From positions 248,001-312,000 of the forward strand of contig JAFJTR010000010.1 in the NCBI GenBank assembly GCA_022559985.1: a stretch of 64,000 bases of DNA, read 5' to 3'. Positions 1-11,729 of the stretch are shown piece after piece. The position numbers and the translations under genes are program-made. This DNA is from Parastagonospora avenae f. sp. tritici 18332-5 (lineage: Eukaryota; Ascomycota; Dothideomycetes; Pleosporales; Phaeosphaeriaceae). The notes under the pieces were generated by a model that was not told the origin of the DNA, searched no databases, and saw only the letters and a list, made by a program, of their open reading frames with translations. The stretch's first letter is position 1; every line of letters starts with the position of its first letter.

Positions 1-3000
1 CGAGCTCGTGGGCCCAGACAACACCCTTGTTGATAATTCACCGAGACCGACAAGAACCATCAGGGATGATGCCGAGTCATCTCACACCATCCTTTTCGAA
101 GACCATCGGGGCGAGCATTACATCTGGCCCTTGAAGCTATGTCGCACGTATGAGGTATGCATGACCAGGCAAGGTTTCATGACTACACTAATTGAAACCA
201 GGCTATCAAACCACTCATTGAAGAGGTCTATGTGTCTCCTGACGATGCTCATCACCCCGAAGTGATGATTGGGAGCTATGACATTGAGACTGACGGTGCG
301 ATCATTCTCCCATCAGTCTGGGCCTTCGTCGTCAAGCCCTCCACAAACATCAAAATCTCCTTCCGGCGGAATGATGTGCTGAGGCGACAGTCTTTATCAG
401 ATCACACCGAAGAACAGCGGCGCCACATCCCACACGATCATTTTGCAAATGTACGTGAGCCCGAATCAAGGCGGCGTTCATCACCGGACTATCATCCCGA
501 GGACCAAATTCCAGGTGATCGATTTTATAATGCGCGTGAGCCGCGCGCGAAGGCTGAATATGCTTTTGTACGAAAATCCGAATCTCGGGCTCCATCCCCA
601 CCGGATGAGGGGCTTTCTGTTGTCGAGGTGATCATAAGTAGTGAAGATGAAGGTGAAGACGATTCTTCGCTTTCTTCGTCTGATCTCGATGACGACTTTG
701 CCAAAAGTGTTGAGCATGATGAGTGCATTCGAGAAGTCCCCCCAATCATTGATCTCGACGGCAACAGAATTTCATTCGCAGTTGACACTACCCAAGTCTC
801 CCAGCAGCTAATAGCTGAAGGGATCGTCGAGCGCTATAGGCACAATGCGACACAGGTGCAAGAGAAAGAGCATGCTGCCAAAGGATCTCTTGAGAAGCAC
901 AATATTACGAAGGCAGTGATGGGCGAAATAGATGGCCGAACAGTCGTTCAGATTCATACCCTACCAGGTCCGACGAATCACAAACTGCATGATGGTGTAC
1001 AAATAACATGGTACCATATGCATTCCGCGCAACTCAGCCTCGTCCGCTTCATGGACATATGTCTAGAGTTGCCGAACCTGTCAGATCGCCTCAAGGTACT
1101 CACTAAAGAGGCTTTTGCTCGGATCGAGAAACACAAAGTCAAGGCATTCCTAGACGGCTTTTTCATCGAACCAGGAACTGTACTACGGACCATTGAAAAA
1201 TGTCAGCCCGATCCGCAAGCGGTCATATTCAGCTGCATACCTTACCTCGAGCTTCAGCAGCCCAATCAGTCGCCTCCGCACAGACCGGGAGATCGGCTCT
1301 TCCCGCCTCGAACTTTGATGCAAGCGATGTATCCATATGAGCCAGTCCGCGATAGAGACTCAGAGCAAGCCTATCGGAAGTTGGGAAATGATCGAGGCAA
1401 CGATCTCGTGTATGTACCCAACCTATGGATGTTGAATATAGGAACCGGGTTAGTCGTCACGTGTGGGCATCGACCCCTCTCGGACGAGATGGTAAAGTCG
1501 ATCGGAGTTGTGCAGGAAGATCTGAGTCAACTAGCAGCCGCTGATATCGCGAAGAACTTGTTGACTACCATAAGGATTACTGATCGAGAGGGTCTCGTAC
1601 ACCTCTATTCTCTGAAGTCTTGTAGATCATACTTCCAAATGGAAGCGAGAATGAACACATGGGAAGCTGCTGCCCAGAGTATGCCGGGATCCCGAATACC
1701 CAGAATAAATTGGATTTCTCCCGCAGGTCGAAGAACAGTCACGGCCAGCAACTGGAGGGCCATTATCAGACGAACAGATCTCATTTCCATAAATCTCGAG
1801 ATCGCGAAAGAGACGGCGACAGACTCTGCAATTGAGAAGGTTGAGATCACCGCTTCAGATAGAAGTGGCTCTGTACCACCATTTTTCCATTGGCTACCTG
1901 CTATTGGCCACGAGACGATCCTGACGAAGTCAAACCATGAATTGGTTTGTCTAGACCATGCGGAGAGAAGCATGTTCAACGAAACTCTCAACAAATACAG
2001 CACTACCAATGCCGTGGACAAAACCTTCGCTTCAACTACGTACTACCAGTCTCTCCCCGAGGATACGCATGAGCATATTAGAGCGCAATTTCAGTCGTTA
2101 AGCTCCGAAAATTCCCAGGCAAAAACGTCTCTTCCCAGTCACCAAAGCTGTCATGCTGCTGTGATAGCAACTCAATACACAGACATAGTGGACAAGGTGG
2201 ACTTATTTTGTGGAATTGTTCAAGCAACTTTCTCACTATTCGTGAGCGACACTGGAAGAAGTAGCATCTTGCGAAAAGTTTGGAGTGCGATGGGTAACGT
2301 TCACAAATGGGCGGTAAAAGTGCGAATGCGTGGTGCAGTGGGGGAAGCTACGACCGAGCCTTCGGACCTTGAGATCAGGCATCGTCGGATGGCCAATTCT
2401 GGTTGGTATATCCGAGGTGGTAAAGAAGATTCATTGCCGGTCCCAGAAGCTGATAAGAAGCTGAGACGTTCGGTTAGACATTGTCGGCGATGCACGAGCA
2501 CGGCTCCCTTCGAAGATGCTGAAACTGCAATGACACACCTGCGAAGCCATTTGAAATCAGCCTCATCGGGAAAAAAAGTGTCGTCTGACAGAAAGGTATC
2601 CGTGCCAGCGAAGAGTGCTGACGAGATTGACCTCAATGACTGGATCATCCACGCGAAACAATTCGAGCGCGAAAAGTCGAATGCTGGTGGTCTCAAAGTA
2701 CTCACACAAACCTGCGGAGATGCACTGGATCTACTCGAGCAAGCAAAGGATCTTACTGATGGTGTCAAGAATGAGGACGGCAGCAAGTCAGACTTGTACA
2801 ATTTCCCACGGCAACTACTCGAGGCCTTTCGAATGCTCATAGTATTCTATCTGGCGGTTGAACGAGCTCTGTACCACATCGAAGAGTCGTACCAGAATGC
2901 CGAAGATACGAGGGATGCAGAGTGCGAAGCACCCTATTCTGAAGAGGGCCTGAGAGTCCTGAAAAGATTTGCTCAAGGTGCCGGTAATTCTCTGCTGCTT

Positions 3001-4318
3001 GCTCGGTCGGAACTATGCTATATGGTAAGGCCTGAAATTTCGACGGACCCTATGCAAGATTTGGCGCTAGGGCCAGAGTATGTTTGCAGCTGGCTCATGA
3101 GAAGGCTGATGGTGAAACCACTGGAGGAGCGCATCTCGGTCGGTGACATATATCGAGAATACCTATCGACTATCGTGAGTACCGCACCGGGATATTTGAG
3201 CATATGCACAAGCTGACATGTTTAAGCAATTCCAAGTCAACCATCGTCCAGGGAAACGGCTCATCCGCGATCTAAATCTGCTTCAGGAAGAGCTGCAGGT
3301 TCTCGCCATGATCAACAAATGGCAGATGAACGTTGTACACAACTACATGCGTGTCCTTGACGACACGACGTACGAGGTCGACATGCCATCTCGTCGCGCT
3401 ATGTTCTTCTTTGAACGTATGCTTCTCCAATCCTGTCTCGACAACCTTGCCCTTGCACGCGAGGAGTCCGACGACCTAATAAGACGCTGCGGTCCACTCT
3501 CGGATCAGACCAAACAGAGCTTGGAGATATATGAAGAAGACCATGGCAAAGCCATCACAGCTTTTACGGTTGTGACTGTCATCTTCCTTCCCCTGTCTTT
3601 CGTCACTTCGTTCTTCGGCATGAACACCGTTGACATTCGGGATATGGCTTCCGGGCAAAGCTTGTTCTGGGCTATTGCTCTTCCGCTTACATTCGTCACC
3701 ATTGGTGCCACTGTCCTCATCGGCTACAACGGCGACACGTTGCGCGAAATCATAGCCAGCGTCTACGACCGGATCATTGGAAAGCAGGACAGCAGCATGT
3801 CAGCTCGCGGCATCAGCGTGGCTCAACGAAAGCGCGCAAAACAAATGCAGCAAAATGAGAACAATTCGTTCGACGCCAGTCTCGCCGACGAAGCAGAGTA
3901 TGCAAGGCCTCAACCGTTAGCCGTATGTGATGATCGAAACGATCCTGGATACGTCCCATATACATACGCCGAGGCGATTGAGCCCATGTCTCACATGCAA
4001 AAATTGGATCCTTACATGCCGAAACCGCGTGCTGGATTCCGAACGCAGCGCCTCAATGTCACACCTATACCAAACCGGATAATATACGACGAGCCAGCTC
4101 GGCAATACGGCGTGCGCCATGTGCGAAAGCCTGTCGATTACCGCTTCGATAATGGTCATTATGCGGGAAGGGCAGGGCGTGCGCCGGAGGTCGTTTATTA
4201 TGACATCGATCGGCGCAATGGCAATGGTTTCTTGCAAGATGAATACAGTTGGCATAAGAAAGGCAAATGGCGACATGTTGGATTCGATATGCGGAGAAGG
4301 AAAGATACAGAGGCTTAG
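1..4318 (+). CDS. ULD (ubiquitin-like) / CorA-like two-TM membrane protein, 5' partial
   Basis: The reading frame is open at the left edge, so the N-terminus is missing. Exons are <2-154, 202-3174 and 3227-4318; both introns (47 and 52 bp) are phase 0, leaving at least 1405 residues. The first ~90 residues resemble the fungal ubiquitin-like ULD domain that precedes many NLR-like and CorA-like proteins (FEDHRG, the Trp-Pro, then GSYDIETDGAIILPSVW across the first intron). The middle is long and polar, with an acidic Ser/Asp stretch. Near residue 810 a CRRC...HLRSH pattern could be one C2H2 finger. The C-terminus (~1150-1215) has two hydrophobic segments, the first ending in FFGMNT, matching the GMN pore signature and two-helix topology of CorA Mg2+ channels. 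A basic cytosolic tail follows. Transport activity is not implied; such fungal CorA-like proteins are mostly uncharacterised. Confidence 0.72.
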
Positions 4319-5312
4319 CTCCGTCATCAAGTGAGCGCGACAAAGACTACGTCGTGTTAGGGAGAGATACACAGATGGAGATGACAAGAATACATTGAAA
4401 GTCCAAACGACAGTAATTATGGGAACAGTCTCCAAATTTAAATGATATATTCTTTTCCAGACGTGTCGTCCTGGCGCCTTATCCTGCGCCCTGTAGTGAG
4501 TCCTTTACTTAGCCACCTCGCATGCCACAGCCTCCACACAGAGACTCGGCATCGGTATTCCGGTGCCCGCACGAGCATTTCCAGTCCGTCATGATCAATT
4601 CTTGCGGGACGCAATTCGGCTTGTGAGATGATCTTTACAACATTAGCACACCATCTTCCCATCAACCCAACGTACATACCTTTGTCGACTGTTGCGTGTG
4701 TATCGGTCCGAATGTCAAGTATCAGGATATGGCTTTGGTTTTTTTGTACGACTCTAATCCAGTACTACCTCAGCTACATATACACAAAGGGAGATATAAA
4801 TTTAGCCAAGCAATTCGTATCGCTATCGCTCACGTAGCCAGTAGGGTAATAGGAGTCGATTCGAGGCGACCAATGGCGACGAGACATGTAGATGCGATCC
4901 TAAGGACCGCGCCGTATGCTCGTATATTCAGCGTGACATCAGGAGAAGCTTCATTCTGATCGATTGGGTATGCTGCGTGTGGTGTGGTGCATCGTGATGA
5001 TACCGGAATGGGAGCGATCGGAGTACACGAGGTAGGTGCATTTGCTCAGGCAGTTTACATCATGATGATTTGGAAGATATGGGCGAAGTACCTCTGCAGG
5101 GTATCACGATGATCAATTACAATCGAAAGAAGACGATTCCCTCGATATTAATCTGACCAGACCGAAATCCTAGATACTCTTCTCAGCTGTACCTGACGCT
5201 AAACCCTACCTCGGCGTGACGTAACCTCCCGCCCCGCGATCGGCCCCACCCGCACAAAAGCTCACCACCAGTGCGAGCGCTCCGAGAACACACGACCAAA
5301 TCCACACACGCA
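4319..5312. other. Intergenic spacer upstream of HEM3
   Basis: About 1 kb between the end of the CorA-like gene and the HEM3 start. Only short overlapping frames without recognisable domains occur. It presumably holds the 3' UTR of the first gene and the HEM3 promoter. I see no clear TATA box near 5200-5300. Confidence 0.5.
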
Positions 5313-6576
5313 ATGGCTGCAGCTACAGCAACAAACCTCGACACGCCGTCGCAAAGCGCGCCACAAGCTGCAGATGCCTCCACCAGCACGCAATTCCCCA
5401 CTGTCAACATCGGCACGCGCAACTCCACCCTCGCGCAGATCCAAGCCCGCGCCGTCGCCGCTGCATTGAAAAGCGCGCACCCAGAACGGACGTACAATAT
5501 CTGCCCAGTCGTGGTCGAGGGCGATCGAGATAAGATAACGCCGCTGCAGCAATTGAGCCAGGGGGAGAATGCGAAGAGTCTGTGGACCGGGGAGCTGGAG
5601 ACGATGTTGGAGAAGGGGGATTTGGACATAATTGTGCATTGCTTGAAAGGTATGTATGGGATTTAGTGAGTATTCGGGGAGGGCAGTGCTAACTATGGGG
5701 ATAGATATGCCCACGCAACTCCCTGATAACCTCGAACTCGGCGCGATTCTCGAGCGAGAGGATCCGCGTGATGCGCTGCTAATATCTCCAAGGTTGCCGG
5801 CGGATACAACGCTGGCGACGCTGCCTCAGGGCGCCACGATTGGGACGTCATCGGTGAGGCGCGCGGCGCAGCTACGGAGACTGTATCCACATTTGCAGTT
5901 CGCTGATCTAAGAGGCAATGTTGGGACGCGACTGGGCAAGCTGGACAAGGAGGACTCTCCGTACTCGGCGATCATACTGGCTGCCGCTGGTTTGCGACGA
6001 ATGGGGCTGGAAAACAGGATTACGCAATACCTTGACAGCGCGACGGGAGGCATGTTGCATGCAGTTGGCCAGGGAGCGCTGGCGATCGAGATCCGAAAGA
6101 ACGACGAGACGATGCAGGGGCTGTTGAACAAGATAGCATGCGAACGCACAACACGCGCGTGTTCTGCTGAGCGAGCGCTACTACGAGCATTGGAGGGCGG
6201 ATGCAGCGTACCCATTGGCATTGAGACATCATGGCGCGGTGGTAAGGGTCTAGCAGTCGGCGCACAGCCAGCAAAAGACTACGACAAGCACGGCAACGCA
6301 GTCGAAGAAGCCGAGCCGGATCTCGATGACCAAGAGCTGGTCATGAAGACGATGGTAGTCAGTGTAGATGGCAAAGACGCTGTTGAACACGAGGCGGTGC
6401 GCAAAGTGCGGTCGAAAGAAGAAGCGGAGGATATGGGTCGCGAGGTCGCAAAGATATTGATTGAGAAGGGCGCGGATCAGATCTTGAAGAAGATTAATGT
6501 AGAGAAGCAGTGGGCCGCGAAGAAGCAGCTGGAGGAGTTGAAGGCGAAAACTGCGTCGCGAGTGATTATTGTGTAG
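5313..6576 (+). CDS. HEM3: Porphobilinogen deaminase (hydroxymethylbilane synthase)
   Basis: Third step of cytosolic heme synthesis: polymerises four porphobilinogens to hydroxymethylbilane. Exons 5313-5649 and 5705-6576 (55-bp phase-1 intron) give 402 residues. The ATG at 5313 is the first in frame. Family marks are NIGTRNSTLAQIQ near the N-terminus, the LKDMPT segment rebuilt exactly across the splice junction, SSVRRAAQLRR, and LEGGCSVPIG, whose Cys (~279) should carry the dipyrromethane cofactor. The usual HSLKD reads HCLKD here, a Ser-to-Cys change. The C-terminal domain after the cofactor Cys is longer than in bacteria and ends in Lys/Glu-rich helix, as common in fungi. Convergent with NCS2. 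Confidence 0.95.
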
Positions 6577-7123
6577 AGGATAGAGTTTCCAAAGCATCGA
6601 TAGATATACATGCATACCGAATATGTAAGAAGGCATCTCCCTCGTGTAGCATCTCCTTCGTCCCGGCCAAAACGTGGGTCTGCTGGCCGTTGTAGCAATA
6701 ACGATAGCTCCGGCAACTATGAGCTCAGAGAGCCACTGCTCCACATGGCGCAGCGAAGGCTAGATCCTGATTGTCTTGCCTCAGTGCTGATGGATGGCAG
6801 TCCTGGTTCTCTTCAATTGGACCTGCGTCTCCTCCATTCGTATGCAGGTCGAAAACCCCCGCTCCGCTGCGTACCGTGTGAGTCGAGGGCGGACGTGGTG
6901 ACTTCGCTGCTAGATACACAGCATCAAACGGCCAAGTGATTACCATGCCTGCTTGGGTCCAAGGTACTGATCTTACTATGCGGACAGGGTCGATGCGACG
7001 TGTCCATTGCTGAGTGCATATCACATAACCCAAGCGTCTTCCAGGGTATAGTTTATCGAATCGCGCTCTAATAGCTTTTTGTCTCCACCCGCAGGCATTT
7101 GATGTTTTCACCTTAAAAGCTTT
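6577..7123. other. Convergent 3' spacer HEM3/NCS2
   Basis: Contains the 3' ends of two convergent genes. No credible coding region was seen. Confidence 0.5.
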
Positions 7124-8319
7124 TTATTTCGAGGCCACGACTGTGCAACGTTGAGGAATCGATCTCATACACCCATAGCACAGCGATCCGCCGGCCACAG
7201 CAGCCGCATCATTGGCTCCATCATGCTGGTCCCCACCCCAGCCATGAATACCGAAGCGCCCGTCGGGAACAGGCATGCCACACAGACTGCAACGTGGGTT
7301 GGAAGTTGCACCTGCCGGTACCTCGAGCTTGCCGGTCGTACGAACCACGTTCGACACAATACTCGGAAAGTTCTCTTCGACGGATTCGAAGTATTGCTTC
7401 ATCAGGTCGTCAATGGTAGTGTTCTTGGAACTCATTGAAGCTTTCGTCGCGCCGGAGAGTGGTTCGTGGACGAGTGCGGAGAGTGCGGGCTCGGCTAGGT
7501 CGACGTAGGAGAATAGCTCTTTCTTCAGCACGTCGCGGAGGGGGTAGTGGAAGTTGATGTCGAAGGGCGATTTGCTGTCGGATATTTGCCAGGGAAGGGA
7601 GAAGCCACGGCCTTTTGCGGTCTCGGCTATGGTCTTCTCGGCCAGTCTGGTGGTGCTGTCGCCCCAAAGAACGCTTTCGCATCCAGTCTGCTTTGCGTAT
7701 TCCACGATGAGCCTGGTACGTAGCGTGGTAAGGACGTCCGCACGGGCTGTAGCTGAGGTGAGAGAGGCTATTAAGGAAGCGAGCTGTTCCTGTGTGCTGG
7801 GCGCTTCCTGATTTGTCGATTCTGGCAAGAGAGCTCTTAGAGATGTGTCATCTGGCAGTAACCGGAACACATGGTGAAGTGGCAAAGAAGCGTACTCGTG
7901 GTTGGCATATCGCTCACGGACCTTGTCTAATCGTGCAGAATCTAGAGCGCCTTCATCGACGACCAGCACACGTATTGCGAAGCCTGTACGATTAGTTTTG
8001 CTTCTTTGTGTGTTCAGATGCAGATCAAGAATGTGGAGCAGAGTTGTTGATGAGACGCCATGCGAGAGGGGCAACAAAATCTTGCGTTGCTGGTCTGGAG
8101 AAGCAGCAAAGTTCACGCGAAATCTCTCCAACCGCTTGATGGCTTTGGTGTGCACATATCGTGCAAAGCAGTCACTATCAGAAATTTAGTATGATGAATC
8201 ATCCTGCAAGAGTGCACTGACTGGCAAATTGGCTTCGCGCGTACTACCAAAACAGATATATTTTCCTTGCACTTCTCGCACAGGTCGCTCGTCGCACTAT
8301 CGCTATGTTTTCCGGGCAT
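7124..8319 (-). CDS. NCS2: Cytoplasmic tRNA 2-thiolation protein 2 (NCS2/CTU2)
   Basis: Partner of the NCS6/CTU1 thiolase that makes the 2-thio group of wobble mcm5s2U in the cytosol. Exons on the minus strand are 8319-8222 and 8174-7124 (47-bp intron), giving 382 residues. Splicing rebuilds the N-terminal zinc-type motif: CEKC in exon 1 and ICHDCF spanning the junction, followed by YVHTKAIKRLERFRVNF, a typical CTU2 stretch. The middle has a PP-loop-like region (LLPLSHGVSSTTLLHIL). The C-terminus carries CSLCGMP and LCYGCMRSIP, a second Cys-pair set. It starts 316 bp from the divergent PTM1-like gene. Identification is firm at family level. Confidence 0.9.
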
Positions 8320-8635
8320 GGTGTCGTGATCAATGTTTGTGCTGCGGGCAGTCGTGCCCAAAAAAAGATGACTGGGGTGCAGTCGCCCTTCTCGGATCGT
8401 GACGGCACTAAGGGCGGCGCTAATGTTAGCTGCCGCCTCATGCTTCAGGGCTGCGACCAACGTAAGTGACGCGCAACGGACATCCCAAACCGTCCCGACA
8501 ACCCTGTACACATTCTAATGGGGGAGTGAAAGGAGAAATACTACCCTCGAGACCCTTCACCGACACCCGCCCGGCCGAGGTGACACGAGACCACCACCGT
8601 CAGCACTGCAAACTGTCCTCAAGCCTCGGAGAAGC
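8320..8635. promoter_or_regulatory. Divergent promoter region NCS2 / PTM1-like
   Basis: A 316-bp spacer between two divergent start codons must contain both promoters. No specific element is recognised with confidence. Confidence 0.4.
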
Positions 8636-10464
8636 ATGAAGTCCGCGCGGGCAATCGCGCTGCTGTTACTGTCTGCGCTTACAGCAGTAACGGCGATAGA
8701 TGTCGTACTAGTATGGCTGTACGATATTCACAGCGATTGCATAGCTAACATGCCGGTAGAATCAAGGTGATGGCCAGAAATGCTCGGGCATGTACAGCAA
8801 GAAGTCGTGGGGAGGCAAGGTGGACCCGTTCATACTGGTCAAGTTCAGGAAGAATGGCGACAAAAACGAAGGCATTCAGGATCCCACAGTTGGTGTAGTT
8901 ATATGGGAGTGGAAAGACTCCATGCTGTTAGGGAAGCCCTCAAACATGCCAGTGGGCGAGGTACGTCAGGGTCCAAGCATTCGAGGCTGAAGATACTGAC
9001 CAGAAGTACAGCGCCAATACATTTGCAACGACGACACCATCGACTCGAAACTCTGCAATGCCACCCAAAAAGGCGAGTGGATCCTGTCCGACGACGCCGA
9101 CACTGTGTCGATGATGCACATCCGCACCGATGCGATAAACCTAAACGACCCCAAGCCCATCAACTACCCGGTCGGAGGCGGCGAGAGAAAGCTAGGGCTG
9201 AAAACGGGATACTACTGTGTCGCAACCGCAAGCTATGTCGACAACATCGAGTACGAGGCTATTGTAACTTTCCGCAACGCGTACGGCGAGCTACCGGCTG
9301 CGCAAATCCCGAAGCTACCATTCTACGGCGGCATCACCATCGTATACTTCGTTGTATTGGTATTTTGGGGCTTCCTCTACTTCCAGAACAGGCACGACAT
9401 ACTCGCAGTCCAGAACTACATAACAGCTATTCTGGTCTTCTTGGTCGTCGAGATGCTGATGACGTGGGGCTTCTACGATTACCAAAATCGCCATGGTAAC
9501 AATTTGGGCGCCAAGGTGCTGATGGTTGTGGTCGCTGTTCTGAACGCCTTCCGCAACTCCTTCTCGTTCTTCTTGCTCTTGATTGTATGTATGGGATACG
9601 GTGTCGTCAAACCTTCGCTAGGCAAGACGATGACCATTGTGCGCTGGCTCGCTGTCGCACATTTTGTTTTCGGCGTCATTTACGCCGTTGCCTCACTCAC
9701 TGTCCGACCAGACGACGCAGGGCCGCTCGTTCTGCTTGTCATCCTTCCTCTGTCAGCCACCCTCACAGCCTTCTACATCTGGACGCTGAACTCGCTGAAT
9801 TTCACAATGAAGGACCTCATTGACAGGAAGCAGCATGTCAAGGCAAGCATGTACAAGAGATTATGGTGGTGCATCCTAACCAGTATCGTCGTCATCTTTG
9901 GCTTCTTCTTCATCAACAGCTTCACATTCGCTAGTACTTCCACACCTGACTTCCCAGCGACCCACTGGCAGACGAGGTGGTTTGTGCTCGACGGCTGGCT
10001 GAACTTGGTCTACCTGGCAGATGTTTGCTTCGTCGCATACATGTGGCGACCAACAGCCAACAACAGGAGGTTTGCCATGAGTGACGAGGTTAGTCATGAA
10101 TACGTAGACTAGTTTTTACCTACTCACTAACCCTACTTAGATCGCCCAAGATGATGAAGGTTTTGAGATTGCATCGCTACGAGACTCCCTTGACGAGGAA
10201 GAGGGTGGTTCGGATCAGCCCCCTTCATATGACCCTGCGCCAAGGCAGAACGTCAACCGGGACGTGTCGCCGCTACCAGCGCCAAAGCCACAGAAGCCCA
10301 TTGTGCCTCCAAGAGAGAGTCTCGACGGCGACACCATTTTCGCAGTGGGTGAGGACGACAAGTGGAGTAGCGACGAAGACGAAGATGATGACGACAACAA
10401 CGAGCCGTCTAGTCCGAAGGGAGACAACGAGTACTCGAGACTAACGGGGCGCAAGAACGATTAG
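8636..10464 (+). CDS. PTM1: PTM1-like GOST-family seven-transmembrane protein
   Basis: Membrane protein of the Golgi/endosome GOST group (TMEM87/GPR107 relatives), which is thought to act in secretory-pathway trafficking. Four exons, 8636-8710, 8760-8960, 9012-10088 and 10141-10464, join in frame to 558 residues. The first exon encodes a signal peptide (MKSARAIALLLLSAL...). The lumenal domain begins with the family stretch CSGMYSKKSWGGKVDPFI. Seven hydrophobic helices run from IPKLPFYGGITIVYFVVLVF to the helix ending VCFVAYMWRP. The last exon is an acidic, proline-rich cytosolic tail with a run of Asp/Glu. The larger frame at 8780-9499 is an out-of-frame shadow of these exons. Confidence 0.88.
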
Positions 10465-10851
10465 ATGTCGGTTCATGGTAGAGGGGCTGGTGCGGATACT
10501 ATTTAGGATGGTCGCTTGAGTTCATGAGCGATGGCGTTAACTTGATATTGAAATCATGGGTTTGTAGGATTACAATGGTGCGCCTTTGGCGATGTGAATC
10601 ACAAATCAATAGCAATAGCATACCGAAATCTACAAATGTTTCTTCGAAACCCTCAAAGTGATGGAAACATCAATCGTGCACTGCCGCAAGTAGGCACATG
10701 CCGATGACAAATCCCTGCACCGAGATCCGCCGCTAATTACAACACAGAAGATTCCACAACACTACGACATGCATATAATATTCAAACAGCAGTACAAGTG
10801 CTAACCTCACACTCCAAATTGATCAAATCACCACCACGCCATCAGACCCTC
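10465..10851. other. Spacer between PTM1-like gene and thioredoxin
   Basis: AT-richer than the flanking genes; no coding signal. It presumably holds a 3' UTR and the thioredoxin promoter. Confidence 0.4.
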
Positions 10852-11325
10852 ATGAACATGCCAACAGAAATCCTCTCCCCCCTGCACTTCCACACCCTCC
10901 TGACCTCCACGCCCTACCTAATCGCCGACTTCTACGCCACCTGGTGTCCGCCGTGTAAGCAAATCGCGCCCATATACGCCCATCTCTCCTCCACCCACGC
11001 GTCGCCCGGAAAATTCACGTTCGTTAAAATCAACGTCGATGAGCAGCGCGAACTAGCGGCCACACATGGGGTCAGTGCGATGCCGACTTTTGTGCTGTTT
11101 AAGGGGGGGAAGAGGGTGGGGGAGGTACGGGGGGCGGATGTTAGGGGTTTGAAGGGCGTTGTGGAGGGGGTTGTGAAGGAGATGGGGCAGGGGGGAGGGA
11201 AGGAGGTGGGAGTGGGGGAGAAGAAGGGTGGTGAGGGGAAAGGGGAGGAGGTGGGAGAGGAAAAGACGGTGAGTGGGAGTTATGGGATGAGTTCGAATGC
11301 GAATTGGAAAATGTCGTTGCATTGA
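10852..11325 (+). CDS. Thioredoxin with low-complexity C-terminal tail
   Basis: Small disulfide reductase, intronless, 157 residues from the first in-frame ATG (a second ATG lies two codons on). The core has DFYATWCPPCKQIAP, i.e. the redox motif as WCPPC where classical thioredoxins have WCGPC, then VKINVDEQRELAATHGVSAMPTF with the cis-Pro. After the ~105-residue domain comes a ~50-residue tail rich in Gly, Lys and Glu that is not part of the fold. The coding strand changes from strongly C-rich to strongly G-rich near 11040, and the tail coincides with the G-rich half. No signal peptide is seen, so it is probably cytosolic or nuclear. Confidence 0.87.
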   Translation: MNMPTEILSPLHFHTLLTSTPYLIADFYATWCPPCKQIAPIYAHLSSTHASPGKFTFVKINVDEQRELAATHGVSAMPTFVLFKGGKRVGEVRGADVRGLKGVVEGVVKEMGQGGGKEVGVGEKKGGEGKGEEVGEEKTVSGSYGMSSNANWKMSLH

Positions 11326-11729
11326 TGGGGTAGGGAGGGGAAGGGGGATGGAAATGGAAATGGGAGTAGTTGATACCCGGCGGGATATTTTGTATCTTGT
11401 GTATTATTGTTTTGGCTGCAAGAGATGAGATGTGAACCGCAGTGTAGCGCGCACAAAAGCTGTTGGGCTGAAAGGAGGAAATGCGGACGGAAATAGTAGC
11501 TCGCTGCTCGCGCATCCGTGCTGCATACTCGTCACTTCATTGATCCTAGTATTGATCCTAATAATGACCCTATTCCTCGCTACGTGCAGCCGTTTATCAG
11601 ACCCAAAGATGACCCCTGACGCCTCGCTATGCCTGGAATATTTTCCTGTTCATCCGCCAACTTCGCAGGTGATGGAATCTGGACTTCTACAACCGACCTC
11701 ACCTCGACTCGCTCTCGCAGTGACAGGTA
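11326..11729. other. Convergent 3' spacer thioredoxin/TRS31
   Basis: 3' ends of two convergent genes. Nothing else is seen. Confidence 0.4.

Noticed and set aside
8780..9499. 239-codon frame inside the PTM1-like gene
   Set aside because: Out of frame with the conserved lumenal and membrane segments that the four spliced exons restore.
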